Below, one piece after another: positions 18,167 through 26,291 of a DNA stretch of 64,000 nucleotides. Source of the stretch: Cupriavidus phytohabitans (lineage in GTDB: Bacteria > Pseudomonadota > Gammaproteobacteria > Burkholderiales > Burkholderiaceae); the NCBI RefSeq assembly GCF_000426345.1, contig NZ_AUFE01000020.1:1-64000 (forward strand). The letters run 5' to 3'. The notes beneath the pieces are model-generated. The model saw only the letters and a program-made list of their open reading frames with translations, was not told where the DNA came from and did not search any database. Made by a program: the position numbers and the translations under genes. Positions within the stretch are counted from its first letter, which is position 1. Every line of letters begins with the position of its first letter.

Positions 18167-19024
18167 TTACGTGTGCCGGCCAGTGGCGAGCAGCGGTGGC
18201 AGCGCCGCCATCAGCCCATGCCGCAGCGCATCGTCAAGCCGTATGCCGAAGCGTTCGGATAAGGCGCCCACCACGGCTTCAGGCGTTGCCAGCCGCTGGT
18301 GCCGCACGCTGCCGTCGGGCGCTCGTTCGGCCAGCTCGCCATCGGCCAGCGTCACGCGCGTGCCGCCATCGGTGCGCGCGGCCATCAGCCGGCGCAGGAA
18401 CACGCTGTCCGGATGCGTCGAGACATACCAGTTGCGCGGCCCGAAATCGATCCATGGCTGCGGCGTCAGGTCGAAGCGGTAGACCTTGATCCAGCCAGCA
18501 GCGCCGCGCGCCTCCAGGTCGAAGCTGTGGAACGCGTTGCCGGCGGCTTCCGGCGGGGAGCTGGCGAGCCGGTAGGGGAAGTCGTCCTCGGCAGGCGCGG
18601 ACAGTGCCATCGCGCGGAACGGCGTGGGTCCGCCGAAGCCGACGTCGGCGAGATAGCTGCGATGCGCCACTTCCACGCGCAGCAGCATGTGCGATACCAC
18701 GGTCTCGACCGCATCGGGCACGCCCCAGCGCACGCGCGCGGCCAGCGGCGTCACGCTGAAGCCGAGCGCCCCCAGCGCTGCCGCCAGCAGCGTATTGAGT
18801 TCGAAGCAGTAGCCGCCGCGCCTGCGCGTGACCAGCTTGTCGAAGACGGTGTCGAGATCGATGCTGACCGGCCGCCGCAGCAGCGGATCGATGTTCTCGA
18901 ACGGGATGCTGGCCAATTGTGCGCCGAGCACGGTGTCGAGCGCCTGCAGCGTGGGCGAGGGCGGGGCGGCGATGCCCAGCCGCCCGCAATAGGCGTCGAG
19001 CTGGGCAGCATCGAGTGTGTTCAT
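18167..19024 (-). CDS. Arylamine N-acetyltransferase
   Basis: A 285-residue NAT enzyme that moves the acetyl group from acetyl-CoA to arylamines, hydrazines or related substrates. All three catalytic residues are in family context: cysteine in RRGGYCFELN (about residue 73), histidine in VVSHMLLRV (about 110) and aspartate in YLADVGFGG (about 126). ATG at 19024 is preferred; a TTG three codons earlier is also possible. It is followed upstream by a Crp-type regulator gene (27 bases away, same strand), so the two may be co-transcribed. Confidence 0.92.
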   Translation of the reverse strand: MNTLDAAQLDAYCGRLGIAAPPSPTLQALDTVLGAQLASIPFENIDPLLRRPVSIDLDTVFDKLVTRRRGGYCFELNTLLAAALGALGFSVTPLAARVRWGVPDAVETVVSHMLLRVEVAHRSYLADVGFGGPTPFRAMALSAPAEDDFPYRLASSPPEAAGNAFHSFDLEARGAAGWIKVYRFDLTPQPWIDFGPRNWYVSTHPDSVFLRRLMAARTDGGTRVTLADGELAERAPDGSVRHQRLATPEAVVGALSERFGIRLDDALRHGLMAALPPLLATGRHT

Positions 19025-19051
19025 GGCAGGCAAGGCTCCACGGTGGTGGAT

Positions 19052-19822
19052 TCAGTCGAGCGCTTCCAGCGCGGCCAGGTCGAGCAGCTCGATGCCGCCG
19101 TATTCCAGCCGCAGCAGGCCGCGGGCTTCGAGTTCGCGCAGGGCGTGATTGACGGTCTGGCGCGACAGCCCCAGCATCTGCGCCAGCTGCTCCTGCGGGA
19201 TGCGCACGTGCAGCACCGCATCGGCATGCGCCGGCAGGTTGCCGTAGCCATGCGCGATCGCGGCCAGGCGCCGGGCAATGCGTGCCGGCGGCGGCAGCAG
19301 CTGCGTTTCCTCGACATAGTCGAAGGCCTGGCGCGTCTTCGCCGCGAGCAGCCGCCCGAATGCCTGCCACCATGCCGGATGCTGCGCGAGGCGCCGCTCC
19401 AGCGGCGCGCGCGGCACGTGCCACAGCGTTGCGGCGCTGACTGCGCGTGCGTCGTGCGTGCGCGGCAGGCCGTCGAACAGGCAGATCTCGCCGAACCAGG
19501 TGCCGGGCTCGAGCAGCCCCAGCAGCGCCGCCTTGCCCGATTCGCCGCTGGCATGGATCTGCACGGTGCCGCTGGCCACGCAGTACAGGCCGTCGAAGCG
19601 GTCGCCACGGGCAAACAGGGTCTGGCCGGGCACCAGCCGGTGCAGGCAGCCATCGTCGAGCAGCGCCTGGCGCAACGCCGGCGGCGACTGGCTGAACCAG
19701 GCGCCGGCGCGCACCGCGGCCAGCGGGTCGTGGCCCGGTGAGGCGGTGTCAGGCCGCGCGCGTGCGTGCGCGGCATTGGCCGGCTGCGGCGCGTGGCGGT
19801 GCGGCGGGGGCGCGGATCCCAT
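19052..19822 (-). CDS. Crp/Fnr-family transcriptional regulator
   Basis: A 256-residue regulator with an N-terminal cyclic-nucleotide-binding-like beta barrel (GQTLFARGDRFDGLYCVASG, then GTWFGEICLFDGLPRTHDA) and a C-terminal winged helix (IPQEQLAQMLGLSRQTVNHALRELE). It lacks the four N-terminal cysteines of Fnr, so it is not an oxygen sensor of that type. The first 40 residues are proline/alanine/histidine-rich and probably flexible. AGGAG precedes the ATG at 19822. It lies directly upstream of the N-acetyltransferase gene. Ligand and targets are unknown. Confidence 0.85.
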   Translation of the reverse strand: MGSAPPPHRHAPQPANAAHARARPDTASPGHDPLAAVRAGAWFSQSPPALRQALLDDGCLHRLVPGQTLFARGDRFDGLYCVASGTVQIHASGESGKAALLGLLEPGTWFGEICLFDGLPRTHDARAVSAATLWHVPRAPLERRLAQHPAWWQAFGRLLAAKTRQAFDYVEETQLLPPPARIARRLAAIAHGYGNLPAHADAVLHVRIPQEQLAQMLGLSRQTVNHALRELEARGLLRLEYGGIELLDLAALEALD

Positions 19823-20013
19823 GCCGGTCTCCTGTGGGGCGAAAGGTCGTGGCAAGGCCGGTGTCGTGGCAAAGCCGGTGTGCCGGCAGATTGTCAAAAA
19901 CCAGACAGACCCGCCGGTACACGCCCACTACTATAAATCCACATCGCGACCTGAGCGCGCACAGCAGCAGGCGGCAGTTTCCGCGCACGCCTGCGCATAC
20001 AAGGAGACGCCCC

Positions 20014-20511
20014 GTGAAAACCCTGATCGAGCACCTGGCCAACTATGCCGCCTACCACCGTGATCCGCGCAATATCGTCACCCATTTCGTTGGCATCCCG
20101 ATGATCGTGCTGGCGGTGACCACGCTGCTGGCGCGGCCGGCCATGGCGCTGGGCGACGGCTCCGCCCACCTCACACCGGCGATGCTGGTGTATATCCTGT
20201 CGTGCCTGTTCTACCTGCGCCTGTCGTTGGGCTTCGGCGTGGCGATGGCGTCGATCCTGGCGCTGTTCCTCTATGCCGGGGCGCACATCGCCGCCATGCC
20301 GACCGCTGCGTGGCTGGCTGTCGGGGTCGGGCTGTTCGTGGTGGGGTGGATTATCCAGTTCGTCGGCCATTACTACGAAGGCCGCAAGCCGGCGTTTGTC
20401 GACGACCTGGTGGGCCTGCTGATCGGCCCGCTGTTCCTGGTCGCCGAGACCGCCTTCGCGCTGGGGCTGGCGCGCGACACGCGCGACGCGATGGCGGCAC
20501 GCGCGCACTGA
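20014..20511 (+). CDS. Mpo1-like (DUF962) membrane protein
   Basis: A 165-residue inner-membrane protein of the DUF962 family, related to yeast Mpo1, an Fe(II)-dependent dioxygenase of 2-hydroxy fatty acids. The family's conserved histidines are seen in NYAAYHRDPRNIVTHFVGIP and in QFVGHYYEGRKPA, together with DDLVGLLIGPLFLVAE; four hydrophobic helices lie between. The start is a GTG preceded by AAGGAG. TATAAA at 19932-19937 may be its -10 box. The enzymatic role in bacteria is an inference from the yeast enzyme. Confidence 0.82.
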   Translation: MKTLIEHLANYAAYHRDPRNIVTHFVGIPMIVLAVTTLLARPAMALGDGSAHLTPAMLVYILSCLFYLRLSLGFGVAMASILALFLYAGAHIAAMPTAAWLAVGVGLFVVGWIIQFVGHYYEGRKPAFVDDLVGLLIGPLFLVAETAFALGLARDTRDAMAARAH

Positions 20512-20519
20512 CGGGGAAT

Positions 20520-20813
20520 TCAGGGCAGGCCCGCCGGCAGCCGCAAGCGCGCCGACAGCCCCCCCATGGGGCTGGTCGCCAGCGCCAGGCTGCCCTCATA
20601 CATCGCGGCGATTTCGGTGACGATCGCCAGACCCAGCCCGCTGCCTGCAGCCGCCTCGTCCAGCCTGCCGAAGCGGGCGGTGGCCCCTTCGCGCGCCTCT
20701 GGCGGCATGCCCTGGCCATCGTCCTCGACCAGGATTTCCAGTTCGCCGCCGGCCTCGCGCAGCGTGACGTGCACACGCGTGCGCGCCCACTGGCAGGCGT
20801 TGTCCAGCAGGCC
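20520..20813 (-). pseudogene. Remnant of a sensor histidine kinase (C-terminal ATPase part only)
   Basis: Only about 97 C-terminal codons of a kinase remain. Reading from 20813 down: LLDNACQWARTRV (end of the N box), VEDDGQGMP (G1), GSGLGLAIVTEIAAMYEGS (G2), and the normal end LRLPAGLP. The sensor, HAMP, dimerisation/phosphohistidine parts and the start of the ATPase domain are missing. The frame joins the preceding response-regulator gene at 20810-20822 in a different reading frame, so the kinase part is not translated in frame. It must be inactive. Confidence 0.85.
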
Positions 20814-21462
20814 GCAGCCGGTAACCCTGGCCGCGCACCGTCTCGATCACGTCCACGCCCAGCTTGCGCCGCAGCCGCCCGACGAAGACTTCGATGGTAT
20901 TGCTGTCGCGGTCGAAATCCTGGGCGTAGATGTGTTCGGTCAGCGCGGTCTTGCTGACGATCGCGCCCGGGTGGTGCATCAGGTAGTCCAGCACGCGGAA
21001 CTCATGCGAGGTCAGCACCACCGTCGCGCCGTCGACGGAGACGGTGCCGGCGCGCGGGTTCATCCGCACCGGCCCGCATTGCAGCTCCGGCACGGCCATG
21101 CCGTGCGCGCGCCGGATCAGCGCGCGGATGCGCGCCAGCAGCTCCTCCATGCGGAACGGCTTGGCCAGGTAGTCGTCGGCGCCCGCGTCGATGCCTTCGA
21201 CTTTTTCGGTCCAGCTGTCGCGTGCGGTCAGTATCAGTACCGGCACATTGACCTGCCCGGCGCGCCAGCGTCGCAGCACGGAGAGGCCGTCGAGCCGGGG
21301 CAGGCCCAGGTCCAGGATGACGGCGTCGTACGGTTCCTGCTCGCCCATGTGGCAGGCATCGATGCCGTCGGCGGCTACGTCGACCGCGTAGCCCGCGTCG
21401 GCCAGGCTGGCGCGGACCTGCGCGGCCAGGGTCGCTTCATCTTCAACCAGCAGGATGCGCAT
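20596..21462 (-). CDS. OmpR/PhoP-family response regulator with out-of-frame C-terminal tail
   Basis: A 288-residue frame. Residues 1-121 are a complete receiver (acidic EDE at 7-9, phosphoacceptor D51, AKPF lysine near 101). A winged-helix domain follows, ending in the standard DSNTIEVFVGRLRRKLG and ETVRGQGYRL at about residue 216. The normal protein would stop a few residues later. Here the frame runs 70 residues on through kinase DNA in the wrong frame, giving an arginine-rich tail. The DNA-binding domain is intact, so it may still work if the tail is tolerated. The pepSY gene lies 39 bases upstream on the same strand. Confidence 0.85.
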   Translation of the reverse strand: MRILLVEDEATLAAQVRASLADAGYAVDVAADGIDACHMGEQEPYDAVILDLGLPRLDGLSVLRRWRAGQVNVPVLILTARDSWTEKVEGIDAGADDYLAKPFRMEELLARIRALIRRAHGMAVPELQCGPVRMNPRAGTVSVDGATVVLTSHEFRVLDYLMHHPGAIVSKTALTEHIYAQDFDRDSNTIEVFVGRLRRKLGVDVIETVRGQGYRLRPAGQRLPVGAHACARHAARGRRRTGNPGRGRWPGHAARGARRGHRPLRQAGRGGCRQRAGSGDRHRNRRDV

Positions 21463-21501
21463 CAGTGTCTTCCGGTGGGCAGGTTGGCGGCCGGCGCGCG
21501 C

Positions 21502-21864
21502 TCACGGCTTCTTGCGCGCCTCTTCAAGGCCGCGGCCCTTGGCCTTGATCAGCGCGGCGGTGCGCGCATCGTATTCCAGCTTGGCCACCGAGCCGCCGGG
21601 CAGCAGCAGCTTGACTTCGTATTGCCAGATGCCGTCGTCGCGGTCCAGCTCGACGCCGATCACGTCGCCGGCATACTGGCGCGAGACGGTCTCGAGAATG
21701 CGCGACAGCGGCAGGATTTCGCCCGACTGCACCGCGGCGCGGGCGCGGTCGGCATCCTTGTCGGCATGCGCGGCAGGCACGGCCGCGAGCGCCAGCAGCG
21801 CTGCCAGTGCGGCAGCGGACAGCAGGCGGGCGGGGCGCCACAGCAGCGCGGAAAAACGCTTCAT
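21502..21864 (-). CDS. PepSY-domain periplasmic protein
   Basis: A 120-residue exported protein with a signal peptide cut after AHA (about residue 34) and one PepSY domain: LSRILETVSRQYAGDVIGVELDRDD and YEVKLLLPGGSVAKLEYDA. PepSY proteins are often encoded beside PhoP/PhoQ- or QseBC-like systems and are thought to modulate them or act as protease inhibitors. Here it is the first gene of the operon with the response regulator and the kinase remnant. A regulator-binding direct repeat lies 25 bases upstream. Confidence 0.87.
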   Translation of the reverse strand: MKRFSALLWRPARLLSAAALAALLALAAVPAAHADKDADRARAAVQSGEILPLSRILETVSRQYAGDVIGVELDRDDGIWQYEVKLLLPGGSVAKLEYDARTAALIKAKGRGLEEARKKP

Positions 21865-21888
21865 GGCCCGAAGTTTGCATCAAAAACC

Positions 21889-21906
21889 CTGAACGCGGGC
21901 TGAACG
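21889..21906 (-). promoter_or_regulatory. Response-regulator box upstream of the pepSY operon
   Basis: CTGAACG occurs twice (21889-21895 and 21900-21906) with an 11-base period, that is GTTCAG-N5-GTTCAG on the operon strand. Direct repeats one helical turn apart are the usual binding site of OmpR/PhoB-type regulators, so the regulator of this operon may control itself here. Confidence 0.5.
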
Positions 21907-21972
21907 AAACGCTCAGGCCGGGATTGAGGCAGCGCCGCCGGCAATGCCCGCATCCCATCCAAGGAAGCGGAC

Positions 21973-22773
21973 ATGTCCCGATCCGACACCCTCGCCAGCG
22001 TTTCGCCGATCCATCGCGGCAGGTCCCTGCGCACGCTGTCGCTTGTCGCCGTTGCACCGGTTTCGCTGCTGAGCGTGGCCAGCGTGTTCGGCATGCAGGC
22101 AAGTCTGGCGGCACTGTCGAACGCATGGGCGCAGGCTGATGCATCGCTGCCGCTGCTCGCGCTCGGCGCGCTGTTTGCGGGCCCGTTGCTTGCGCTTTCG
22201 GTGCGCGCCCGAGGCATGCAATCGGGTCTGCACGTTCGCGTCGCGCAGCGTGCGCAAGCGCCAGAACGGGGGTACGTAGGCCCTCTTTGCGTTTTTACTG
22301 AGGTAAAGCCGCGACAAAACCCGGGGTTTTCACGGGGTTTTGCGTTTCGCATGCACGAAAACCCCTTGACTTATGGCTGTTTCCGCTATGATTCAGTGGG
22401 CGCCGACAAGGCGTTTTGCGTAGCGCTGCTGAGCGATGCAAGACGACGAGCCGGCATCCATCGTTCAACCTACGTATATCGATATGGCGACCAAAGCGAA
22501 ACCGACCGCGAAGACTGCAACCAAGCCCGCTGCCAAGAAGGCTGCGGCAACCAAGGCACCCGTGAAGGCTGCCGCCAAGAAGGCCGCGCCGGCCAAGAAG
22601 GCTGCTCCCGCCGCTGCGCCCGTTGCGCGCCCGCTGAAGGACACCTTCAACAAGTCGAGCCTGGTCGCTCATCTGGTAGCTCAGACGGAACTGGAAGCCA
22701 AGACCGTGAAGACGGTTCTGGCCCATCTGGAAAACACCATCGTCAGCGCGCTGAACAAGAAGGGCGCTGGTGA
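21973..22773 (+). CDS. Possible small membrane protein whose frame runs on into the next gene
   Basis: AAGGAAG lies seven bases before the ATG, and the first 80 residues contain two hydrophobic segments (LSLVAVAPVSLLSVASVFG and LPLLALGALFAGPLLAL), like a small inner-membrane protein. After about residue 100 the frame crosses the promoter of the tailed HU gene and then reads that gene in another frame, giving cysteine/arginine-rich nonsense. The real 3' end is therefore uncertain; a stop may have been lost, or the frame may not be expressed. I recognise no family. Confidence 0.3.
   Translation: MSRSDTLASVSPIHRGRSLRTLSLVAVAPVSLLSVASVFGMQASLAALSNAWAQADASLPLLALGALFAGPLLALSVRARGMQSGLHVRVAQRAQAPERGYVGPLCVFTEVKPRQNPGFSRGFAFRMHENPLTYGCFRYDSVGADKAFCVALLSDARRRAGIHRSTYVYRYGDQSETDREDCNQARCQEGCGNQGTREGCRQEGRAGQEGCSRRCARCAPAEGHLQQVEPGRSSGSSDGTGSQDREDGSGPSGKHHRQRAEQEGRW
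22366..22392 (+). promoter_or_regulatory. Promoter of the tailed HU-like gene
   Basis: TTGACT (22366-22371) and TATGAT (22387-22392) match the sigma-70 consensus well; the 15-base spacer is short. Three AAAACCC/GGGTTTT motifs, two of them forming a hairpin (22316-22343), lie just upstream. Confidence 0.6.
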
Positions 22774-22942
22774 ATTCACGCTGCCGGGCCTGCTGAAGGT
22801 GACGGCGCAGCAAGTCCCGGCCAAGAAGAAGCGCTTCGGCAAGGACCCGTTCACCGGTGAAGAGCGTTGGTTCCCGGCCAAGCCGGCCAGCGTCAAGGTG
22901 AAGGTGCGCCCGCTGAAGAAGCTGAAGGACGCCGCGGCCTGA
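22484..22942 (+). CDS. HU-like DNA-binding protein with an alanine/lysine-rich N-terminal tail
   Basis: A 152-residue protein. The first 50 residues are a low-complexity tail of KAAAKK/PAAKKAA repeats resembling eukaryotic histone H1 and Bordetella BpH tails. The rest is an HU/IHF-type domain (TFNKSSLVAHLVAQTELEAK, EFTLPGLLKVTAQQVPAKKK), in which the usual arm is replaced by KKRFGKDPFTGEERWFPAKP. It is expected to bind DNA through both parts and compact the nucleoid. The start is set at MATKAKP; an in-frame ATG 16 codons earlier is also possible. It has its own promoter and terminator. Confidence 0.88.
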   Translation: MATKAKPTAKTATKPAAKKAAATKAPVKAAAKKAAPAKKAAPAAAPVARPLKDTFNKSSLVAHLVAQTELEAKTVKTVLAHLENTIVSALNKKGAGEFTLPGLLKVTAQQVPAKKKRFGKDPFTGEERWFPAKPASVKVKVRPLKKLKDAAA

Positions 22943-22970
22943 TTTGCGCCACAGCCTGTCCCAATGAAAA

Positions 22971-22995
22971 AGGAGCCGCTCGCGGCTCCTTTTTT
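22971..22995 (+). terminator. Rho-independent terminator of the tailed HU-like gene
   Basis: AGGAGCCG (22971-22978) and CGGCTCCT (22983-22990) form a perfect stem around CTCG, followed by five T. Confidence 0.9.
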
Positions 22996-23061
22996 ACGGC
23001 TGGGGACAATGTCGGGCATTTAATCCAGGTCAATCCGCCAGCGCGGGCATCGTCCTAGAAT

Positions 23062-23156
23062 CCCAAACGTCATGGGTGCGGGGGCGCTCCCCGTGACAGG
23101 CTTCGGCGTCTTCCCCGAAGCTGGTGCCCGCGGCTTGAGAAGGCCGCGGGTTTTTT
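23062..23156 (+). ncRNA. Candidate small RNA with three hairpins
   Basis: Between the HU-like gene and the convergent tautomerase, a -10-like TAGAAT (23056-23061) is followed by three hairpins: CGGGG/CCCCG (about 23079-23093), GCTTCGG/CCGAAGC (about 23099-23121) and a strong terminator, CCCGCGGC (23127-23134) with GCCGCGGG (23143-23150) and six T. The HU-like gene already ends in its own terminator and no frame here looks coding, so a separate short transcript of about 90 nt is the simplest reading. No -35 box is evident. Confidence 0.45.
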
Positions 23157-23191
23157 ATTGGGTGCGCCAATCGTTGGGGCGCAGTCGCGGC

Positions 23192-23560
23192 TCAGGCAAT
23201 GACCTGCTTGGCGTAGGTCGCGCGCTGCATCTCGCACACTTCCACCGAAACCTGCACCGATTGCCCGCCGTCCACGCCCGTGCGCACGGCATCGGCGATC
23301 ACGTCGCAGACGGCCTGGCCTAGCGCCTGTCGCACGGCGGTGTCGCGGCCGTCGAGGATCGACAGGCGCGCATGGACGAAGGCGCGATCCGCGGCATCCA
23401 CGCCCTGGCGGTAGGTCGACAGCGTGATGCAGCGCGACTTGATATCGGCCTCCTGGAACTGCCCCGACGCCAGCAGCGCGGCATTGGCTTCATCGAGCAA
23501 CTCTTCCTGCGAGCAGTTCAGGCGGGTGTTTTCCGTGAGTTCGATGACGAGGTGGGGCAT
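23192..23560 (-). CDS. 5-carboxymethyl-2-hydroxymuconate isomerase-like tautomerase
   Basis: A 122-residue tautomerase-fold protein. Removal of the first methionine would expose Pro-1 (MPHLVIELTENT), the general base of the superfamily. Length and the pattern ADIKSRCITLSTYRQG and AFVHARLSILDGRDTAVR match CHMI (HpaF), which isomerises 5-carboxymethyl-2-hydroxymuconate in homoprotocatechuate breakdown. No other homoprotocatechuate genes are nearby, so the true substrate is open. Confidence 0.8.
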   Translation of the reverse strand: MPHLVIELTENTRLNCSQEELLDEANAALLASGQFQEADIKSRCITLSTYRQGVDAADRAFVHARLSILDGRDTAVRQALGQAVCDVIADAVRTGVDGGQSVQVSVEVCEMQRATYAKQVIA

Positions 23561-23700
23561 GGCTGTATCCTGGATGATCCTGGCGGTGGTGCCGGCGGAA
23601 TGCCGGCGGCAGCGAGCATGATACGGGATCGCGCGTTACGTGGAATGCAACGGGGCGCCCGAAGGCGCCCCGCTTGGCTTGCCGAAAAGGTGGCTGCGGA

Positions 23701-24297
23701 TCAGGCGTGGACGTACTCGCGCATGACCTGCGCAGCCTGCTCCGTGGCGAAACGTGCCGGTTTTTCGCGCGCCAGTTGCTGCAGTTGTTCCAGCTTCGCC
23801 TTCAGCCCGGCATCGAGCTTCGGCGCGGGCATCACCGTGGACGGGCAGGCCACCCCGAGGATCCCGAGCGCTTGCTGGAAGTTTTCGAGGGTCAGGCCGA
23901 GCGCCGGATCGACGCTGACCAGGTGATCGCGAATGGCTTCCGGCATGGATTCGGGCGCGGCGCATGACAGGATCACGTAATGGACGGGCGCCGCAGCCTG
24001 CGCAAAATAGGCGGCGATCTCGGCGCCGTGCCCGCCCGGGGCGGCCGGGGTCATGGCTTCGACCTGCAGGTCCAGCTGCTGCAGGATCGCGGCCGGCGTG
24101 CCGCGACGCCAGGCATCGGACACCACCACGCGCGCACCGGCGACACCGAACAGGCGGCGGACGAATCCGAGCGCGATCGGGTCAAAAAACCTGACATCGC
24201 GCAGGGTGCCTGAATCCGGAATGCCGCCGAGGCGGGCGCGGGAGCGGTCGGAGTACAGGACGCCGGGTACGTCCAGCATGATCAGTCGTTCAGCCAT
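23701..24297 (-). CDS. HAD-like protein with altered catalytic motif
   Basis: A 198-residue cytoplasmic protein. The start MAERLIMLDVPGVLYSDRS and the later ARVVVSDAWRRGTP resemble the HAD domain associated with RNA-repair proteins (LDxDGVL...VVSSSWR). The second aspartate of the usual DxD motif is proline here (DVPG), so phosphatase chemistry through the normal acid/base residue is doubtful. The C-terminal 50 residues are lysine/glutamine-rich and helical. Neighbours give no hint of a pathway. Assignment is by motif only. Confidence 0.55.
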   Translation of the reverse strand: MAERLIMLDVPGVLYSDRSRARLGGIPDSGTLRDVRFFDPIALGFVRRLFGVAGARVVVSDAWRRGTPAAILQQLDLQVEAMTPAAPGGHGAEIAAYFAQAAAPVHYVILSCAAPESMPEAIRDHLVSVDPALGLTLENFQQALGILGVACPSTVMPAPKLDAGLKAKLEQLQQLAREKPARFATEQAAQVMREYVHA

Positions 24298-24525
24298 GAT
24301 TTCCTGGGCGGATGCCAGTTCAGTTGGTGTGAGGCAAGATTACTAGGCAGGCAGCGGCCTGCACGTAACTGGCACCGCTTCAGTTGAAACAGATCTGTAA
24401 CTTTGTCGAGGAAGACGTAAATGCCGGTTACTTCGCCATGACAAATGTTTCGCGCTGACACATCTGCCTGACGGTGACGGCTGCCTGACGGACAAGCGAG
24501 ACCGGGGAGCAATAAAGCTTGCCGC

Positions 24526-26145
24526 TCAGAAGCGGAAACGCGCCACGTCCTCGGCCAGGACCGCGGCCTGGTGATCGAGGCGACCGGCCTGACCACCCAG
24601 TTCGTCCACCAGCGCGGCATTCTGCTGTGCGGTCAGGCGCAGCTGCGTGACGGCTCCTGCAGCCGCCTGCACGCTGGCGGCCTGCTGGTCGGCCAGCGCG
24701 CACAGGGTTCCGGCCAGCGCATGGCTGTGCCGGACCGCGGTGGCGATGCGCTCCATGGCTGCAACCACGTCTCCGCTCAGGCGCGCGCCCAGTCCGATTT
24801 CATGTGTGGCCGTGCCGATGATGCCGCCGATCTCGCGCGCGGCATCGGCGCTGCGCTGGGCCAGCGCGCGCACTTCCTGCGCAACCACGGCAAAGCCGCG
24901 CCCGGCCGGGCCCGCTCGGGCCGCCTCGACGGCGGCGTTGAGCGCCAGGATATTGGTCTGGAACGCGATGCCCTCGATCACGCTGACGATTTCCGCGATG
25001 TGCCGCGAGTGCCCGTGCAGCGCGTCCATGGCGCCGCGCATCTGCCGCACCACGTCTGCGCCGGCATCGGTGGCGGCGCGCGCCTGGTCGGCCAGCAGGC
25101 TCGATTCGGTCGCCTGGGCGTGCGCGTCGGCAACGCGCCCCGCCAGCGTCTCCATGCTGGCGCCCGCGGCATCGAGTGCGCTGGCCTGCAGTTGCGTCCG
25201 GGCCGACAAGGCGTGATTGTCGGCGGCGATCTGCTGGCTGGCCGCGGCGACCTCCTGCGCGGAGCCATGAATGCGCGCCAGCACCCCGGCGAGCTGGTCG
25301 CGCATGCCCGCCACGTGATGCAGCATGCTGCTGCGATCCGACGGATGCAGCGCGATCGTGGCGGTCAGGTCGCCGGCGGCAATGCGCCGCGCAATCTCGG
25401 CGGCGTCGCGCGGCTCGCCGCCCAGTTCGGCACGCAGGCTGCGTGCCGCGATCCACGCCAGCCCTGCGGCGGCCAGCAGGCTGGCGCCGAGCAGGGCTAC
25501 CATCCACGCTTGCGCGCGCAACTGGCTGCTGGCGACGCTTGCCACGGTGGCGGCGGCCTGCCGCTCCTGCTGCACGCGCACCGCCTCGATACGCTGGCTC
25601 AGCGCCTGCAATTGCTCGGTGACAAAGTGGCCCTCGACCGAGACCGCGCTGTCGAACTGCAACGGATCGAGCGGCTGCTTGCGCAGCAGCGCGACATAGC
25701 CTTGCACCAGCCCGGCGGCGCGTTGCCTGGCGTCGAGCAGCGGCACGGCCTGCGTGGCACTGGCTTGGCGCACCCCGCCCAGCGCCGTGTCGAGCCGCGC
25801 CAGCGCCTGGTCGATCTCGGCGGCGGCGGTGTCGCGCTCGGCGCCGCTGGTGGCCATGGTCAGCGCCAGCTGGGCGCGTCCGAGTGCGGCCAGCGCCGAA
25901 TGCGCGCGCTCGGCCGACATGGCGCCATGCATGTCCTGCTGGTAGAGGGTATCGGTGCGCGCCTTGATCGAAACGAGGTTGGCGATGCCGGTCAACCCGA
26001 CCGCGGCCCCGAACAGGTAGACCAGGGCAAAGGCGGCGCACACGCGTGCGACCAGCGGCAGGCGGTTCAGGCGCGAGGCGGCCCGGCCCAGTACGGCAAA
26101 AGCCGGGCGGCGGCCCGGCAGGCTTGACTTGATGACGTGCAACAC
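24526..26145 (-). CDS. Methyl-accepting chemotaxis protein
   Basis: A 539-residue chemoreceptor. The GTG at 26145 is chosen because AGGAG lies eight bases upstream. TM1 (about residues 28-52) and TM2 (about 213-236) flank a periplasmic four-helix ligand domain of about 160 residues, with [20 protein letters not shown] near its start. A HAMP domain (about 237-290) and the signalling domain follow, with the hairpin tip [20 protein letters not shown] and [16 protein letters not shown] intact. It ends without a CheR/CheB-binding pentapeptide. It is divergent from the c-di-GMP gene at 26404 and shares its regulatory region. Confidence 0.92.
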   Translation of the reverse strand: MLHVIKSSLPGRRPAFAVLGRAASRLNRLPLVARVCAAFALVYLFGAAVGLTGIANLVSIKARTDTLYQQDMHGAMSAERAHSALAALGRAQLALTMATSGAERDTAAAEIDQALARLDTALGGVRQASATQAVPLLDARQRAAGLVQGYVALLRKQPLDPLQFDSAVSVEGHFVTEQLQALSQRIEAVRVQQERQAAATVASVASSQLRAQAWMVALLGASLLAAAGLAWIAARSLRAELGGEPRDAAEIARRIAAGDLTATIALHPSDRSSMLHHVAGMRDQLAGVLARIHGSAQEVAAASQQIAADNHALSARTQLQASALDAAGASMETLAGRVADAHAQATESSLLADQARAATDAGADVVRQMRGAMDALHGHSRHIAEIVSVIEGIAFQTNILALNAAVEAARAGPAGRGFAVVAQEVRALAQRSADAAREIGGIIGTATHEIGLGARLSGDVVAAMERIATAVRHSHALAGTLCALADQQAASVQAAAGAVTQLRLTAQQNAALVDELGGQAGRLDHQAAVLAEDVARFRF

Positions 26146-26291
26146 GGAGATGACTCCTGACGGGCGCGCGTCCAGCCAACCGCGGCAGGCGGCAGCGCAG
26201 CCCGGGCTTGACCCGGTTTGCCGTCGCGCCTTCCTCGTGCGGGAGGGTCGCTGGCGGCGCACGGATGGTGGCCGATCAACGTGACGCCGGC

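Noticed and set aside
23652-23671. Perfect GGGGCGCC-CGAA-GGCGCCCC hairpin
   Set aside because: No T-run on either strand, so it was not called a terminator; it may be a Rho-assisted stop between the HAD-like and tautomerase genes.
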